Origin: Melioribacteraceae bacterium
GTDB taxonomy: Bacteria > Bacteroidota > Ignavibacteria > Ignavibacteriales > Melioribacteraceae
DNA: 5,821 nt
NCBI GenBank assembly: GCA_027036655.1
Contig: JALWEC010000169.1
Span: 8,043-13,863, forward strand
Reading direction: 5' to 3'
Position 1 is the stretch's first letter. Every line of letters starts with the position of its first letter. A program made the translations under genes and the position numbers. Under the pieces are notes generated by a model. That model was given only the letters and a program-made list of their open reading frames with translations, searched no databases and was not told the origin of the DNA. Below are positions 1 to 5,821 of the stretch, one piece after another.

Positions 1-1008
1 TTTGGGAAGTCCGTTTTTTACATGCAGCTTATTAATAAAATATTCTATTAAAACCGGAATATCGTCACGGCGTTCTCTCAAAGGGGGAATATTAATCGGA
101 ATTACGTTAAGTCTGTGAAATAAGTCTTCCCGGAAGTTGCCCGCTTTAATTTCTTCAGTCAGATTTTTATTTGTGGCGGCAATAACTCTGACGTTAACGG
201 AAATGGAATCGTCTCCGCCGACTTTTCGTATTTTCCCATCTTCCAATGCGCGTAATACTTTTGCCTGAGCGTCAAGACTCATATCCCCGATTTCATCAAG
301 AAAGAGCGTTCCCTTATCCGCAAGTTCAAACTTGCCGATGTGGTCTTTAATCGCTCCAGTGAATGAGCCTTTTACATGTCCGAAAAGTTCCGACTCAATC
401 AACTCTTTAGGAATTGCGGCGCAGTTTACCTCTATAAAAGGTTCATCCTTTCGTTTGCTCTTTCGGTGAATGGCGCGCGCGACAAGTTCTTTGCCCGTTC
501 CGTTTTCGCCGGTTATCAGAACTCGGGCGTCGGTAGGGGCGACTTTATCGATTATCTGTAAAATTTCATTCAGGGCTTCGCTCGAACCGATAATTTCCCA
601 CTCATCTTCGATTGTAGATTTAAGTTCAAGATTTTCCTTGTAAATTGCGTAATGCTTAATTGCATTGCGTACGCTTATTAATAATTTATCTCGGTCAATC
701 GGCTTTTCGAGGAAATCGAATGCGCCGTGTTTTGTGGCTTTAACGGCGTTTTCCAAACTGCTGTGCGCCGAAATAATAATCACGGGAGTTTTAATCTCAT
801 TTTCTTTAATCCAATCCAAGAACTCAAAGCCGTTCATTCCGGGCATTTGAATATCGAGCAAAATTACAGCAAATTCGGAGAACTTTAGTTTATCCTTCCC
901 CAAAAGGGGATCAGTAACATATTCCGAATAATAATCCTCATAATCGAGAATCATTTTTATGCTTTCGCAAATTTCCTTTTCATCGTCTATGATTAATATT
1001 GATTTCAT
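1..1008 (-). CDS. Sigma-54-dependent NtrC-family response regulator (C-terminus cut by window edge)
   Basis: This is a two-component response regulator that activates sigma-54 RNA polymerase by ATP hydrolysis in the cytoplasm. The visible 336 residues contain a receiver domain (about 1-118) with the acidic pair D8/D9, phosphoacceptor D52 in LLDIQMPGMNG, S80 and K102-P103. A short linker leads to an AAA+ domain from about 138. That domain shows Walker A GENGTGKE (167-174), the sigma-54 contact loop as GSFTGA (214-219), Walker B TLFLDE (234-239) and candidate arginine fingers R293 and R299 in FREDLFHRLN. The end of the AAA+ domain and the expected Fis-type helix-turn-helix lie beyond position 1, so the DNA target cannot be judged. 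The start is the ATG at 1008-1006. It gives the canonical receiver opening [10 protein letters not shown] and overlaps the upstream gene's TGA as ATGA. No histidine kinase is visible; it may lie further left or elsewhere. The family call is firm, but the subfamily (NtrC, AtoC or ZraR-like) is undecided. Confidence 0.96.
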   Translation of the reverse strand, partial: MKSILIIDDEKEICESIKMILDYEDYYSEYVTDPLLGKDKLKFSEFAVILLDIQMPGMNGFEFLDWIKENEIKTPVIIISAHSSLENAVKATKHGAFDFLEKPIDRDKLLISVRNAIKHYAIYKENLELKSTIEDEWEIIGSSEALNEILQIIDKVAPTDARVLITGENGTGKELVARAIHRKSKRKDEPFIEVNCAAIPKELIESELFGHVKGSFTGAIKDHIGKFELADKGTLFLDEIGDMSLDAQAKVLRALEDGKIRKVGGDDSISVNVRVIAATNKNLTEEIKAGNFREDLFHRLNVIPINIPPLRERRDDIPVLIEYFINKLHVKNGLPK

Positions 1009-1709
1009 GGCGTTATTAAATTCCTCGCTGAATAAATGATAAATATTGACGAAGGAAAAATCTTATATCCATTCGACAGCAGTTCTCCGAAAGTTTTTCC
1101 GAGAGCGTTTGTCTCCAAATCTCTCGCGTCGAAAGCTCCGCCGACTTTAAATAACTTCTCAAAACTTTCCACAAAGATACCGAGAAATTCGCTCATTTTA
1201 AAAAAGTTTATATTGTAGGAAATAAATGCGTTCCCGAAAAAATGGGAAAGTTTGTCCGTGTCGCTTCCGAAAGTGTCGGGCGAATCGTAAAGGAAATGTC
1301 TCGGAAGATTTTCCGTCCTTTTTTGGAAAAAATCATTCCCGACTGTAGGCAGTTTAAGCGATAATCTTGAATTAAATGGGGGAATTTTAAGATTCATCTC
1401 GCGGAAGGGAAGGAGCGCAAAGGTAAGCGCCAGCAGGGCTTCGCTCGTATCCGATTTGTTGAGTAACACGGCTTTTGCATAAAGCGAATCAATCGCCTGA
1501 AGCTCTCCGCGTTCTATTCGGAGCTTATAAAATTCGGGGGACGCCGCGTATTCGCTTAATTTTAATATTGCGGATGAAAGCGTTCTATTGTTTGGGAAAT
1601 TTTGTGCGCGTGAAATCGCACTTGATAATATTAAGAAAAATAAAAATCCCACGAAAAAATTAATCGGGCTGTTTATTATCCTTATAAGATTTAATTTTCC
1701 GAAAAACAT
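1005..1709 (-). CDS. Exported or membrane protein of unknown function, with a DUF2279/YfiM-like C-terminal pattern
   Basis: I do not recognise this 234-residue protein with certainty. A hydrophobic N-terminal stretch (about 17-32) followed by SRAQ at 33-36 looks like a signal peptide cleaved near residue 35, although it could remain as an anchor. The middle (about 40-140) is soluble-looking, with helical sequence up to about 100 and then a basic, proline-containing stretch. The C-terminal part has spaced conserved-looking motifs: [11 protein letters not shown] (152-162), GIFVESFE (177-184) and [16 protein letters not shown] (193-208). The pattern D-K-x-x-H-F, then G-x-x-x-E, then D-x-x-x-N-x-x-G recalls the YfiM/DUF2279 and VanZ-like small membrane families; this is an inference from memory. 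The ATG at 1709 lies 19 nt inside the end of purB, and no good Shine-Dalgarno precedes it, so coupling to purB translation is likely. Its TGA overlaps the response regulator's ATG. That makes a working link to the regulator conceivable but unproven. Confidence 0.8.
   Translation of the reverse strand: MFFGKLNLIRIINSPINFFVGFLFFLILSSAISRAQNFPNNRTLSSAILKLSEYAASPEFYKLRIERGELQAIDSLYAKAVLLNKSDTSEALLALTFALLPFREMNLKIPPFNSRLSLKLPTVGNDFFQKRTENLPRHFLYDSPDTFGSDTDKLSHFFGNAFISYNINFFKMSEFLGIFVESFEKLFKVGGAFDARDLETNALGKTFGELLSNGYKIFPSSIFIIYSARNLITP
1021..1026 (-). promoter_or_regulatory. Ribosome binding site for the response regulator
   Basis: On the minus strand GAGGAA lies 12 nt before the regulator's ATG, inside the last codons of the upstream gene. 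The spacing is longer than ideal, so the ATGA overlap may provide much of the initiation by translational coupling. It supports the ATG at 1008 as the start. Confidence 0.5.
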
Positions 1710-2992
1710 CTTTCGAAAATATAATCAATATTTTTAAGCATCTTACGTTCGTCGAAAAGTTCTTCAATCTCATCGGAGGAAAGATACTTTTTAACTTCTT
1801 CCGATTTCAGCAACTCCTCTTTCAAAGTTAAATCTTTATTAGCCCAAACCTCCATTGCGGGAGATTGTACCAGTTTATATGCTTCTTCACGCGTCGCGCC
1901 TTTTTCAACCAGTTTCAGCAGAAGAGTTTGCGAATAGACAAGTCCGCGCGTTAATCTGAAATTCCGAAGCATTTTGTCGGGATAAATAAGAAGATTGTCA
2001 AGAAGCTTCGTCATAAGATGAAGCATATAATCGAGTGTGATACAGCTGTCGGGAACGATTACGCGCTCAACGGAGGAGTGTGAAATATCGCGCTCGTGCC
2101 ACAACGCAACATTTTCCATCGCCGCCGCCGCATTGCCTCTGAGCAATCGCGCCAAACCTGAAACTCTTTCGCTTACAATGGGATTACGTTTGTGCGGCAT
2201 TGCCGAAGAACCTTTCTGTCCCTTTGAAAAATACTCTTCCGCTTCAAGAACTTCCGTGCGCTGCAAGTGTCTTATTTCAACGGCTATTTTTTCAAGCGAC
2301 GCGCCGATAACCGCAAGAGTAGTTAAGAACTCCGCGTGCCGGTCTCTCTGAATAACCTGCGTGGAAACCTTTGCCGGTTTTAGTCCCATTTTTTCACAGA
2401 CGAATTCTTCGACTTTCGGCGAAAGGTGTTCAAACGTTCCGACGGCTCCGGAAATTTGTCCGACTGAAATGGTATCGATTGCGGCGCGCAATCTTTTCTC
2501 GTTTCTTTTGGCGTCCTGATACCAAAGGGCAAACTTCAGTCCGAAAGAAGTCGGCTCGGCGTGAATTCCGTGGCTTCGTCCGATTGTTAAAGTGCTTTTA
2601 TGCTCCAGCGCTCTTCTTTTTAAGATTTCCTGAAGTTCCAAAATTCTTTTAAGAAGAAGTTCTCCGGCGGTTTTCATCTGAAAGGAAAGCGCGGTGTCAA
2701 GAATATCGGAAGAGGTCATTCCGTAATGAATATGGCGCGATGCCGGTCCGACATACTCGGCGACGTTAGTTAAAAATGCAATTACGTCGTGTTTGGTTTC
2801 TTCTTCAATTTGTAAAATTCTGTCAACGTCGAAATCCGCTTTCTCTTTAATGATTTCAAAATCACCAACGGGAACGTCGCCCGCTTTCACTCTTGCTTCT
2901 ACCGCGAGCAGCTCTATTTTAAGCCAAGTCGAATATTTGAATTTATCTTCAAAAATGGCTCCCATTTCCGGAAGCGTATATCTTTTAATCAT
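1691..2992 (-). CDS. purB: Adenylosuccinate lyase
   Basis: PurB cleaves SAICAR to AICAR plus fumarate and adenylosuccinate to AMP plus fumarate, so it acts twice in purine synthesis; it works as a cytoplasmic homotetramer. The 433-residue length matches the short bacterial form (about 430 in Bacillus subtilis). The fumarase/aspartase superfamily signature is complete: [11 protein letters not shown] at 261-271 forms the mobile loop, with the catalytic serine S262/S263. TKHDV carries H68, [12 protein letters not shown] carries H89, and [10 protein letters not shown] carries H141. These match the active-site histidines known from the B. subtilis enzyme, in the same numbering. The ATG at 2992 lies within the last codons of the protease gene (8-nt overlap, CATGATTAA on the minus strand). 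GGAAAAG sits upstream with about 8 nt from GGA to the ATG. Its 3' end overlaps the next gene by 19 nt. All catalytic residues are intact and no frameshift is seen. Confidence 0.98.
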   Translation of the reverse strand: MIKRYTLPEMGAIFEDKFKYSTWLKIELLAVEARVKAGDVPVGDFEIIKEKADFDVDRILQIEEETKHDVIAFLTNVAEYVGPASRHIHYGMTSSDILDTALSFQMKTAGELLLKRILELQEILKRRALEHKSTLTIGRSHGIHAEPTSFGLKFALWYQDAKRNEKRLRAAIDTISVGQISGAVGTFEHLSPKVEEFVCEKMGLKPAKVSTQVIQRDRHAEFLTTLAVIGASLEKIAVEIRHLQRTEVLEAEEYFSKGQKGSSAMPHKRNPIVSERVSGLARLLRGNAAAAMENVALWHERDISHSSVERVIVPDSCITLDYMLHLMTKLLDNLLIYPDKMLRNFRLTRGLVYSQTLLLKLVEKGATREEAYKLVQSPAMEVWANKDLTLKEELLKSEEVKKYLSSDEIEELFDERKMLKNIDYIFERCFSEN

Positions 2993-4217
2993 GAAGCTTT
3001 TCCAATTTCATTTTGAATGATTTTATTTTGCCGTCCCGTAAAACTTTAACATTAATTTCATCGCCTGTGGAATATTGGTTAAGTATGGATATGATAGAAT
3101 TATCATCTGTAACGATAAACTTATCTATGCCGACTATTATGTCGCTTACTAAAAGTCCTGCTTTTTGGGCGGGGGAATTAGGCGCAATGCTTGTAATAAT
3201 AACGCCTTTCGGAGATGAGAGCTTAAAATATTTTGCAAGCCGTTCATCTATCGGTTGAATTTTAATTCCGGTCCAGAAATCTCTTTCCACTTTCCCGGCG
3301 TTCTTTAGCTGTGTAATTATTTTTTTAATTTTATTAACGGGGATGGCAAATCCTACTCCGACGCTTCCTACTCCGCCTTTAGGCGAATAAATTAAAGTGT
3401 TCATCCCGATTAATTCTCCGAGTACGTTTACCAGCGGACCGCCGCTGTTGCCAGTGTTAATTGCCGCGTCGGTTTGAATCATGTTGATGTAGAACCTGCC
3501 GCCTACGGCGTTTAAGTTCATTCCTGTTGCGCTTACAACGCCGACTGTAACAGTGGGCTTATCGTTTATTTCAAACAAACCGAAAGGATTGCCGAGCGCG
3601 ATTACCCATTCGCCGATTAATATATTGTTCGAGTTTCCCATTTTTACATAGGGGAGATTTTTACCGTCGATTTTCAAAAGACAAATATCCGTAGCGTGGT
3701 CGGTCCCTATAATTTTAGCCGGATGCCTTGAACCGTCGGTCATTGTAACAATCACTTCCGAAGCGTCTCCCGCGACATGATCGTTTGTAATAATATATCC
3801 GTCGGGCGAAATTATTACGCCGGAACCGAGAGCTTTAATTTCCTTCTGATAAATTCTGTCACCGAAAAAGTAACGGAAAAGAGGGTCGGCGGTAAAAGGG
3901 TCGCGATATTTTTTTACTTTCGTAACGTTAATCCCAACTACGGCGGGGCTAACTTTTTGTACGGTTTTTGTTATTATAGTTTGTCTGCTTGAAAAAATCT
4001 TATCGTTTAATTCCGACTTTATTTTTAAGCTGTCCTTAATATCCCTTGTATTTTCGGCGCTTTGCGGATGTGTGAACGCCGAAGTCGTATCCGCTTCAAC
4101 AACCTTTTTATTCTCCATTTGGGGATTTATATACTTGAAATAGATGTAGGAAAAACCTGCCGAGACAAGCAAGATTGTAATTAAAGTCGAGTAAACTATA
4201 GTTTTGAACTTATTCAT
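2985..4217 (-). CDS. htrA: HtrA/DegS-like periplasmic serine protease, membrane-anchored, with a single PDZ domain
   Basis: This is a trypsin-fold protease (S1C/HtrA family) that degrades or senses misfolded envelope proteins. Of its 410 residues, about 6-28 form a single hydrophobic segment with no clear cleavage motif after it, suggesting an inner-membrane anchor. A polar linker follows (about 33-75). The protease domain covers about 80-305, with catalytic H147 (in TNDHV, where TNNHV is more usual), D177 (in ATDICLLKI) and S258 (in NTGNSGGPL). The loop [10 protein letters not shown] (111-120) and GNPFG (209-213) are typical of the family. One PDZ domain (about 314-405) closes the protein, with PAQKAGL at 349-355; a second PDZ is absent, as in DegS. 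The stop abuts and slightly passes the purB start, and the ATG directly follows the plsY stop (TAAATG). AAGGA lies 8 nt upstream of the ATG. Family and catalytic competence are clear; whether it acts as a DegS-type sensor or a general protease/chaperone is not. Confidence 0.96.
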   Translation of the reverse strand: MNKFKTIVYSTLITILLVSAGFSYIYFKYINPQMENKKVVEADTTSAFTHPQSAENTRDIKDSLKIKSELNDKIFSSRQTIITKTVQKVSPAVVGINVTKVKKYRDPFTADPLFRYFFGDRIYQKEIKALGSGVIISPDGYIITNDHVAGDASEVIVTMTDGSRHPAKIIGTDHATDICLLKIDGKNLPYVKMGNSNNILIGEWVIALGNPFGLFEINDKPTVTVGVVSATGMNLNAVGGRFYINMIQTDAAINTGNSGGPLVNVLGELIGMNTLIYSPKGGVGSVGVGFAIPVNKIKKIITQLKNAGKVERDFWTGIKIQPIDERLAKYFKLSSPKGVIITSIAPNSPAQKAGLLVSDIIVGIDKFIVTDDNSIISILNQYSTGDEINVKVLRDGKIKSFKMKLEKLHD

Positions 4218-4847
4218 TTATTTTTTCCTTAAAATTTTTTCTTTTTCATTTTTGAAATATTCTTTCAAAGGTTTGATATGTTTAACGAGTATTATAACAA
4301 GTAAAACCGAAATTGTTGCAGAAAAGTTAAAGACCGATTCCGGTTTGTAAATCGAATACTTGGAAAGAATATCACCCGAAAAAATAACGAGGAGCATCAA
4401 TAAAAATGTTGCCGAAACATTGGCAAAGTGGATGTTCTTCTTGTAAACATAAGTTATTATCCAAAGTAAAATCCATAGCCCGGGAATTACGGGAACAAAA
4501 ATCACCGAACCGCCGAGCGCCGTTGCGAGTCCGCGACCACCTTTGAATTTAAGCCAGACGGAAAAACAATGTCCCGCGACGGCAAGTATCAAAGCCGTAA
4601 TCAAAAATAAAAATGAATGCCCGAAAAGAGCGCCTGTAAGGAAAACTGCAAGAAGACCTTTAACAAAGTCAATAATAAAAACCAGCGCTCCGGTAATTTT
4701 CGAGCCGGAGACCCTGAGCGCATTCATTGTCCCGACATTCCCTGTCCCTTCGCTTAAAATGTTAATTCCTTTTCTTTTCATCAGTAAATACGCGGTCGGA
4801 AAGGAGCCGATTATGTATGCCAATACTGCGATTAATAAAAAGTTCAT
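4218..4847 (-). CDS. plsY: PlsY-type glycerol-3-phosphate acyltransferase, divergent
   Basis: PlsY transfers an acyl group from acyl-phosphate to glycerol-3-phosphate, giving lysophosphatidic acid, the first step of phospholipid synthesis at the inner membrane. The 209-residue protein is strongly hydrophobic, with several membrane segments (roughly 2-23, 50-72, 77-97, 112-134, 143-160, 175-190). Family landmarks are present: GSFPTAYL (14-21), GTGNVGTMNALR (34-45), DFVKG (60-64), AGHCF (91-95) and FKGGRGLAT (101-109). Several differ from the common PlsY pattern as I know it. The motif 1 serine (GSGNxGATN) is T35. The lysine of FKGGKG is R105. The C-terminal motif keeps H190, but the usual H-x-x-N-I-x-R-L-x-x-G-x-E becomes HIKPLKEYFKNEK, without the Asn and Gly. 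It may be a functional divergent PlsY or a paralogue. The ATG at 4847 starts the family's N-terminus naturally, but no Shine-Dalgarno is visible. It is the first gene of the leftward operon. Confidence 0.9.
   Translation of the reverse strand: MNFLLIAVLAYIIGSFPTAYLLMKRKGINILSEGTGNVGTMNALRVSGSKITGALVFIIDFVKGLLAVFLTGALFGHSFLFLITALILAVAGHCFSVWLKFKGGRGLATALGGSVIFVPVIPGLWILLWIITYVYKKNIHFANVSATFLLMLLVIFSGDILSKYSIYKPESVFNFSATISVLLVIILVKHIKPLKEYFKNEKEKILRKK
4226..4230 (-). promoter_or_regulatory. Ribosome binding site for the HtrA-like gene
   Basis: AAGGA on the minus strand lies 8 nt before the ATG at 4217, inside the last codons of the plsY-like gene. It fixes the protease start immediately after the plsY stop (TAAATG) and fits coupled translation. 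Confidence 0.6.
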
Positions 4848-4866
4848 ATAATAAATTCTATTATTT

Positions 4867-4875
4867 TATATTTGC
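4867..4875 (+). promoter_or_regulatory. Candidate Bacteroidota-type -7 promoter element for glgP
   Basis: TATATTTGC matches the Bacteroidota -7 consensus TAnnTTTG, including the following pyrimidine. It would place transcription start near 4881 with a leader of about 54 nt. The partner -33 TTTG box about 20 bp upstream is not clear, and that position falls over the plsY start codon. Because the region is AT-rich, a chance match is possible. Confidence 0.4.
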
Positions 4876-4887
4876 AATTCGTTTTAA

Positions 4888-4916
4888 TTAGTAATAAACT
4901 TAAAATATTATTTCAA
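4888..4916 (-). promoter_or_regulatory. Weak candidate sigma-70-like promoter for the plsY operon
   Basis: On the minus strand TTGAAA (4916-4911) is followed after 17 nt by TACTAA (4893-4888). The -35 box is good, but the -10 matches TATAAT at only three of six positions. It would leave a leader of about 35 nt before the plsY ATG. This is a position guess only. Confidence 0.2.
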
Positions 4917-4923
4917 GAATTTT

Positions 4924-4927
4924 GGAG
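4924..4927 (+). promoter_or_regulatory. Ribosome binding site of glgP
   Basis: GGAG lies 7 nt before the ATG at 4935, near-ideal spacing. No other in-frame start is found upstream within the gap, so this site fixes the glgP start. Confidence 0.75.
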
Positions 4928-4934
4928 TTATAAA

Positions 4935-5821
4935 ATGATAAATTTAATCGGTACTTTCAATGTAAAACCTTCCCTCCCCGAAAATTTGGAGCCGCTTCGC
5001 GAGATTGCCAACAATTTATATTGGGCTTGGAACACAGACGCTACCGATCTTTTTCTCAGATTAGACAGAAAATTATGGAAGAAGCTTAACCACAATCCTG
5101 TACAACTGCTTGGAAAAGTCAGTCAGGAGCGGTTGCTTGAGGTTTCGAAAGACGACGGCTTTGTTTCGCATATGAACCGCGTTTATCTTCAAATGGAGGT
5201 TTACCTTAACGAGGTTACTTGGTATCAGAAAAATTTTGAAACTCACGATAAACCTTATATCGTTTATTTTTCGGCTGAGTTCGGATTGGCGGAAAGCTTA
5301 CAGATTTATTCCGGCGGTCTCGGCGTTTTAGCCGGCGATCATCTTAAATCGTCGAGCGATTTGGGACTTCCGCTTGTCGGGATGGGCTTGTGCTACAGAG
5401 AAGGGTATTTCCAGCAGTATTTAACGGCGGACGGCTGGCAGCATGAGCGGTATGAGAATAATGATTTTTATAATCAGCCGATGAAGCTTATTAAAGATAA
5501 AGATGGTAAAACGCTAAAGCTCTCATTAAAGTTCCCCGGACGCGACGTTTATTTCCAGATTTGGAAAATTGACGTCGGTAGAATTCCGCTTTACTTGCTC
5601 GATACAAACGTAGCCGAGAATTCGTTAGAGGATAGAGACATTACGAAAACTCTGTACGGCGGCGATAACGAAACCAGAATTCAGCAGGAAATACTCCTTG
5701 GGATAGGAGGAATGCGAGCCATACACGCTTTGGAAATTCTTCCGCTTGTGTGCCACATGAACGAAGGGCATTCGGCTTTTCTTTCTCTCGAAAGAATTCG
5801 TCATCTGATTAAAGATCACGG
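4935..5821 (+). CDS. glgP: Alpha-glucan (glycogen/maltodextrin) phosphorylase, 3' end beyond the window
   Basis: This GT35 enzyme uses phosphate to release glucose-1-phosphate from the non-reducing ends of glycogen or maltodextrin in the cytoplasm, with pyridoxal phosphate as cofactor. The 295 visible residues begin with a DUF3417-type N-terminal domain (about 12-105: NLYWAWN at 27-33, then LFLRLDRKLW and NPVQLLG at 54-60). The phosphorylase core then starts: YFSAEFGLAESLQIYSGGLG (111-130), LAGDHLKSSSDLG (132-144), REGYFQQ (155-161), YGGDNETRIQQEILLG (241-256) and CHMNEGHSAF (273-282). This arrangement matches the bacterial/archaeal alpha-glucan phosphorylase branch rather than the classic rabbit-muscle-type enzyme. 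The lysine that binds pyridoxal phosphate lies further right, outside the window. The frame stays open to the edge with no stop. The gene is divergent from the plsY operon, and no other glycogen gene is visible, so physiological context is limited. Confidence 0.96.
   Translation, partial: MINLIGTFNVKPSLPENLEPLREIANNLYWAWNTDATDLFLRLDRKLWKKLNHNPVQLLGKVSQERLLEVSKDDGFVSHMNRVYLQMEVYLNEVTWYQKNFETHDKPYIVYFSAEFGLAESLQIYSGGLGVLAGDHLKSSSDLGLPLVGMGLCYREGYFQQYLTADGWQHERYENNDFYNQPMKLIKDKDGKTLKLSLKFPGRDVYFQIWKIDVGRIPLYLLDTNVAENSLEDRDITKTLYGGDNETRIQQEILLGIGGMRAIHALEILPLVCHMNEGHSAFLSLERIRHLIKDH

Larger units (their letters stand above)
4848..4934. promoter_or_regulatory. Divergent intergenic control region between plsY and glgP
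   Basis: This 87-bp, very AT-rich gap is the only intergenic region in the window. It must hold the start signals for glgP (rightward) and very probably those for the whole leftward operon. No open reading frame, RNA gene or strong hairpin is seen in it. Confidence 0.75.

Noticed and set aside
376..850. Two 61-codon plus-strand frames opposite the response regulator
   Set aside because: They are antisense to well-conserved receiver and AAA+ codons, with no independent support.
2037..2351. 104-codon open frame on the plus strand inside purB
   Set aside because: It lies wholly antisense to the conserved purB coding sequence, has low-complexity-like composition with no recognisable motif, and no ribosome binding site was noted. 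It is a shadow frame.
4543..4851. 102-codon open frame on the plus strand inside the plsY-like gene
   Set aside because: It is antisense to a gene with clear family motifs and shows no domain; it is a shadow frame.
4892..4910. Short inverted repeat TAATA / TATTA with a 9-nt loop in the intergenic gap
   Set aside because: Only five A-T pairs in a very AT-rich stretch; this is expected by chance and is too weak for a terminator or a confident operator.
5625..5819. 64-codon minus-strand frame opposite glgP
   Set aside because: It is antisense to the conserved YGGDNETR and NEGHSAF region of the phosphorylase and is a shadow frame.
1..5821. Possible mobile element, CRISPR array, tRNA/rRNA or defence island
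   Set aside because: No transposase, integrase, direct-repeat array or RNA gene was seen. Apart from 87 bp, the whole window is occupied by housekeeping-type or regulatory coding sequence.

Overview
The window looks like an ordinary chromosomal segment of a moderately AT-rich, Gram-negative-type bacterium. The best guess is a member of the Bacteroidota/Chlorobiota/Ignavibacteriota (FCB) group. Three things point that way: several starts lack an obvious Shine-Dalgarno, the only intergenic gap carries a match to the Bacteroidota promoter element TAnnTTTG, and the protein set suits the group (DUF3417-type alpha-glucan phosphorylase, NtrC-like regulator, single-PDZ HtrA). This placement rests on style and recalled family features, not on a database search.

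Layout: positions 1-4847 are one tightly packed leftward (minus-strand) gene series. In transcription order it is plsY-like acyltransferase (4847-4218), HtrA/DegS-like serine protease (4217-2985), purB adenylosuccinate lyase (2992-1691), an exported or membrane protein of unknown function (1709-1005), and a sigma-54-dependent NtrC-family response regulator (1008 to beyond the left edge). Junctions are 0 nt, 8-nt overlap, 19-nt overlap and a 4-nt ATGA overlap, so this is almost certainly one transcription unit with coupled translation. An 87-bp AT-rich gap (4848-4934) separates it from a divergent rightward gene for alpha-glucan (glycogen) phosphorylase, which runs off the right edge.

Functionally the operon mixes phospholipid precursor synthesis (PlsY), envelope protein quality control (HtrA), purine biosynthesis (PurB), an uncharacterised envelope protein and a regulator. 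The regulator is the last visible gene, its cognate kinase is not in the window, and nothing here proves what it controls. The phosphorylase feeds storage glucan into glucose-1-phosphate and shares only the promoter region.

No RNA genes, mobile elements, CRISPR arrays, long repeats or terminators were found. No new defence or mobile system is visible. The points most worth a second look are the departures from the PlsY consensus in all three catalytic motifs and the unknown envelope protein translationally coupled to the response regulator.
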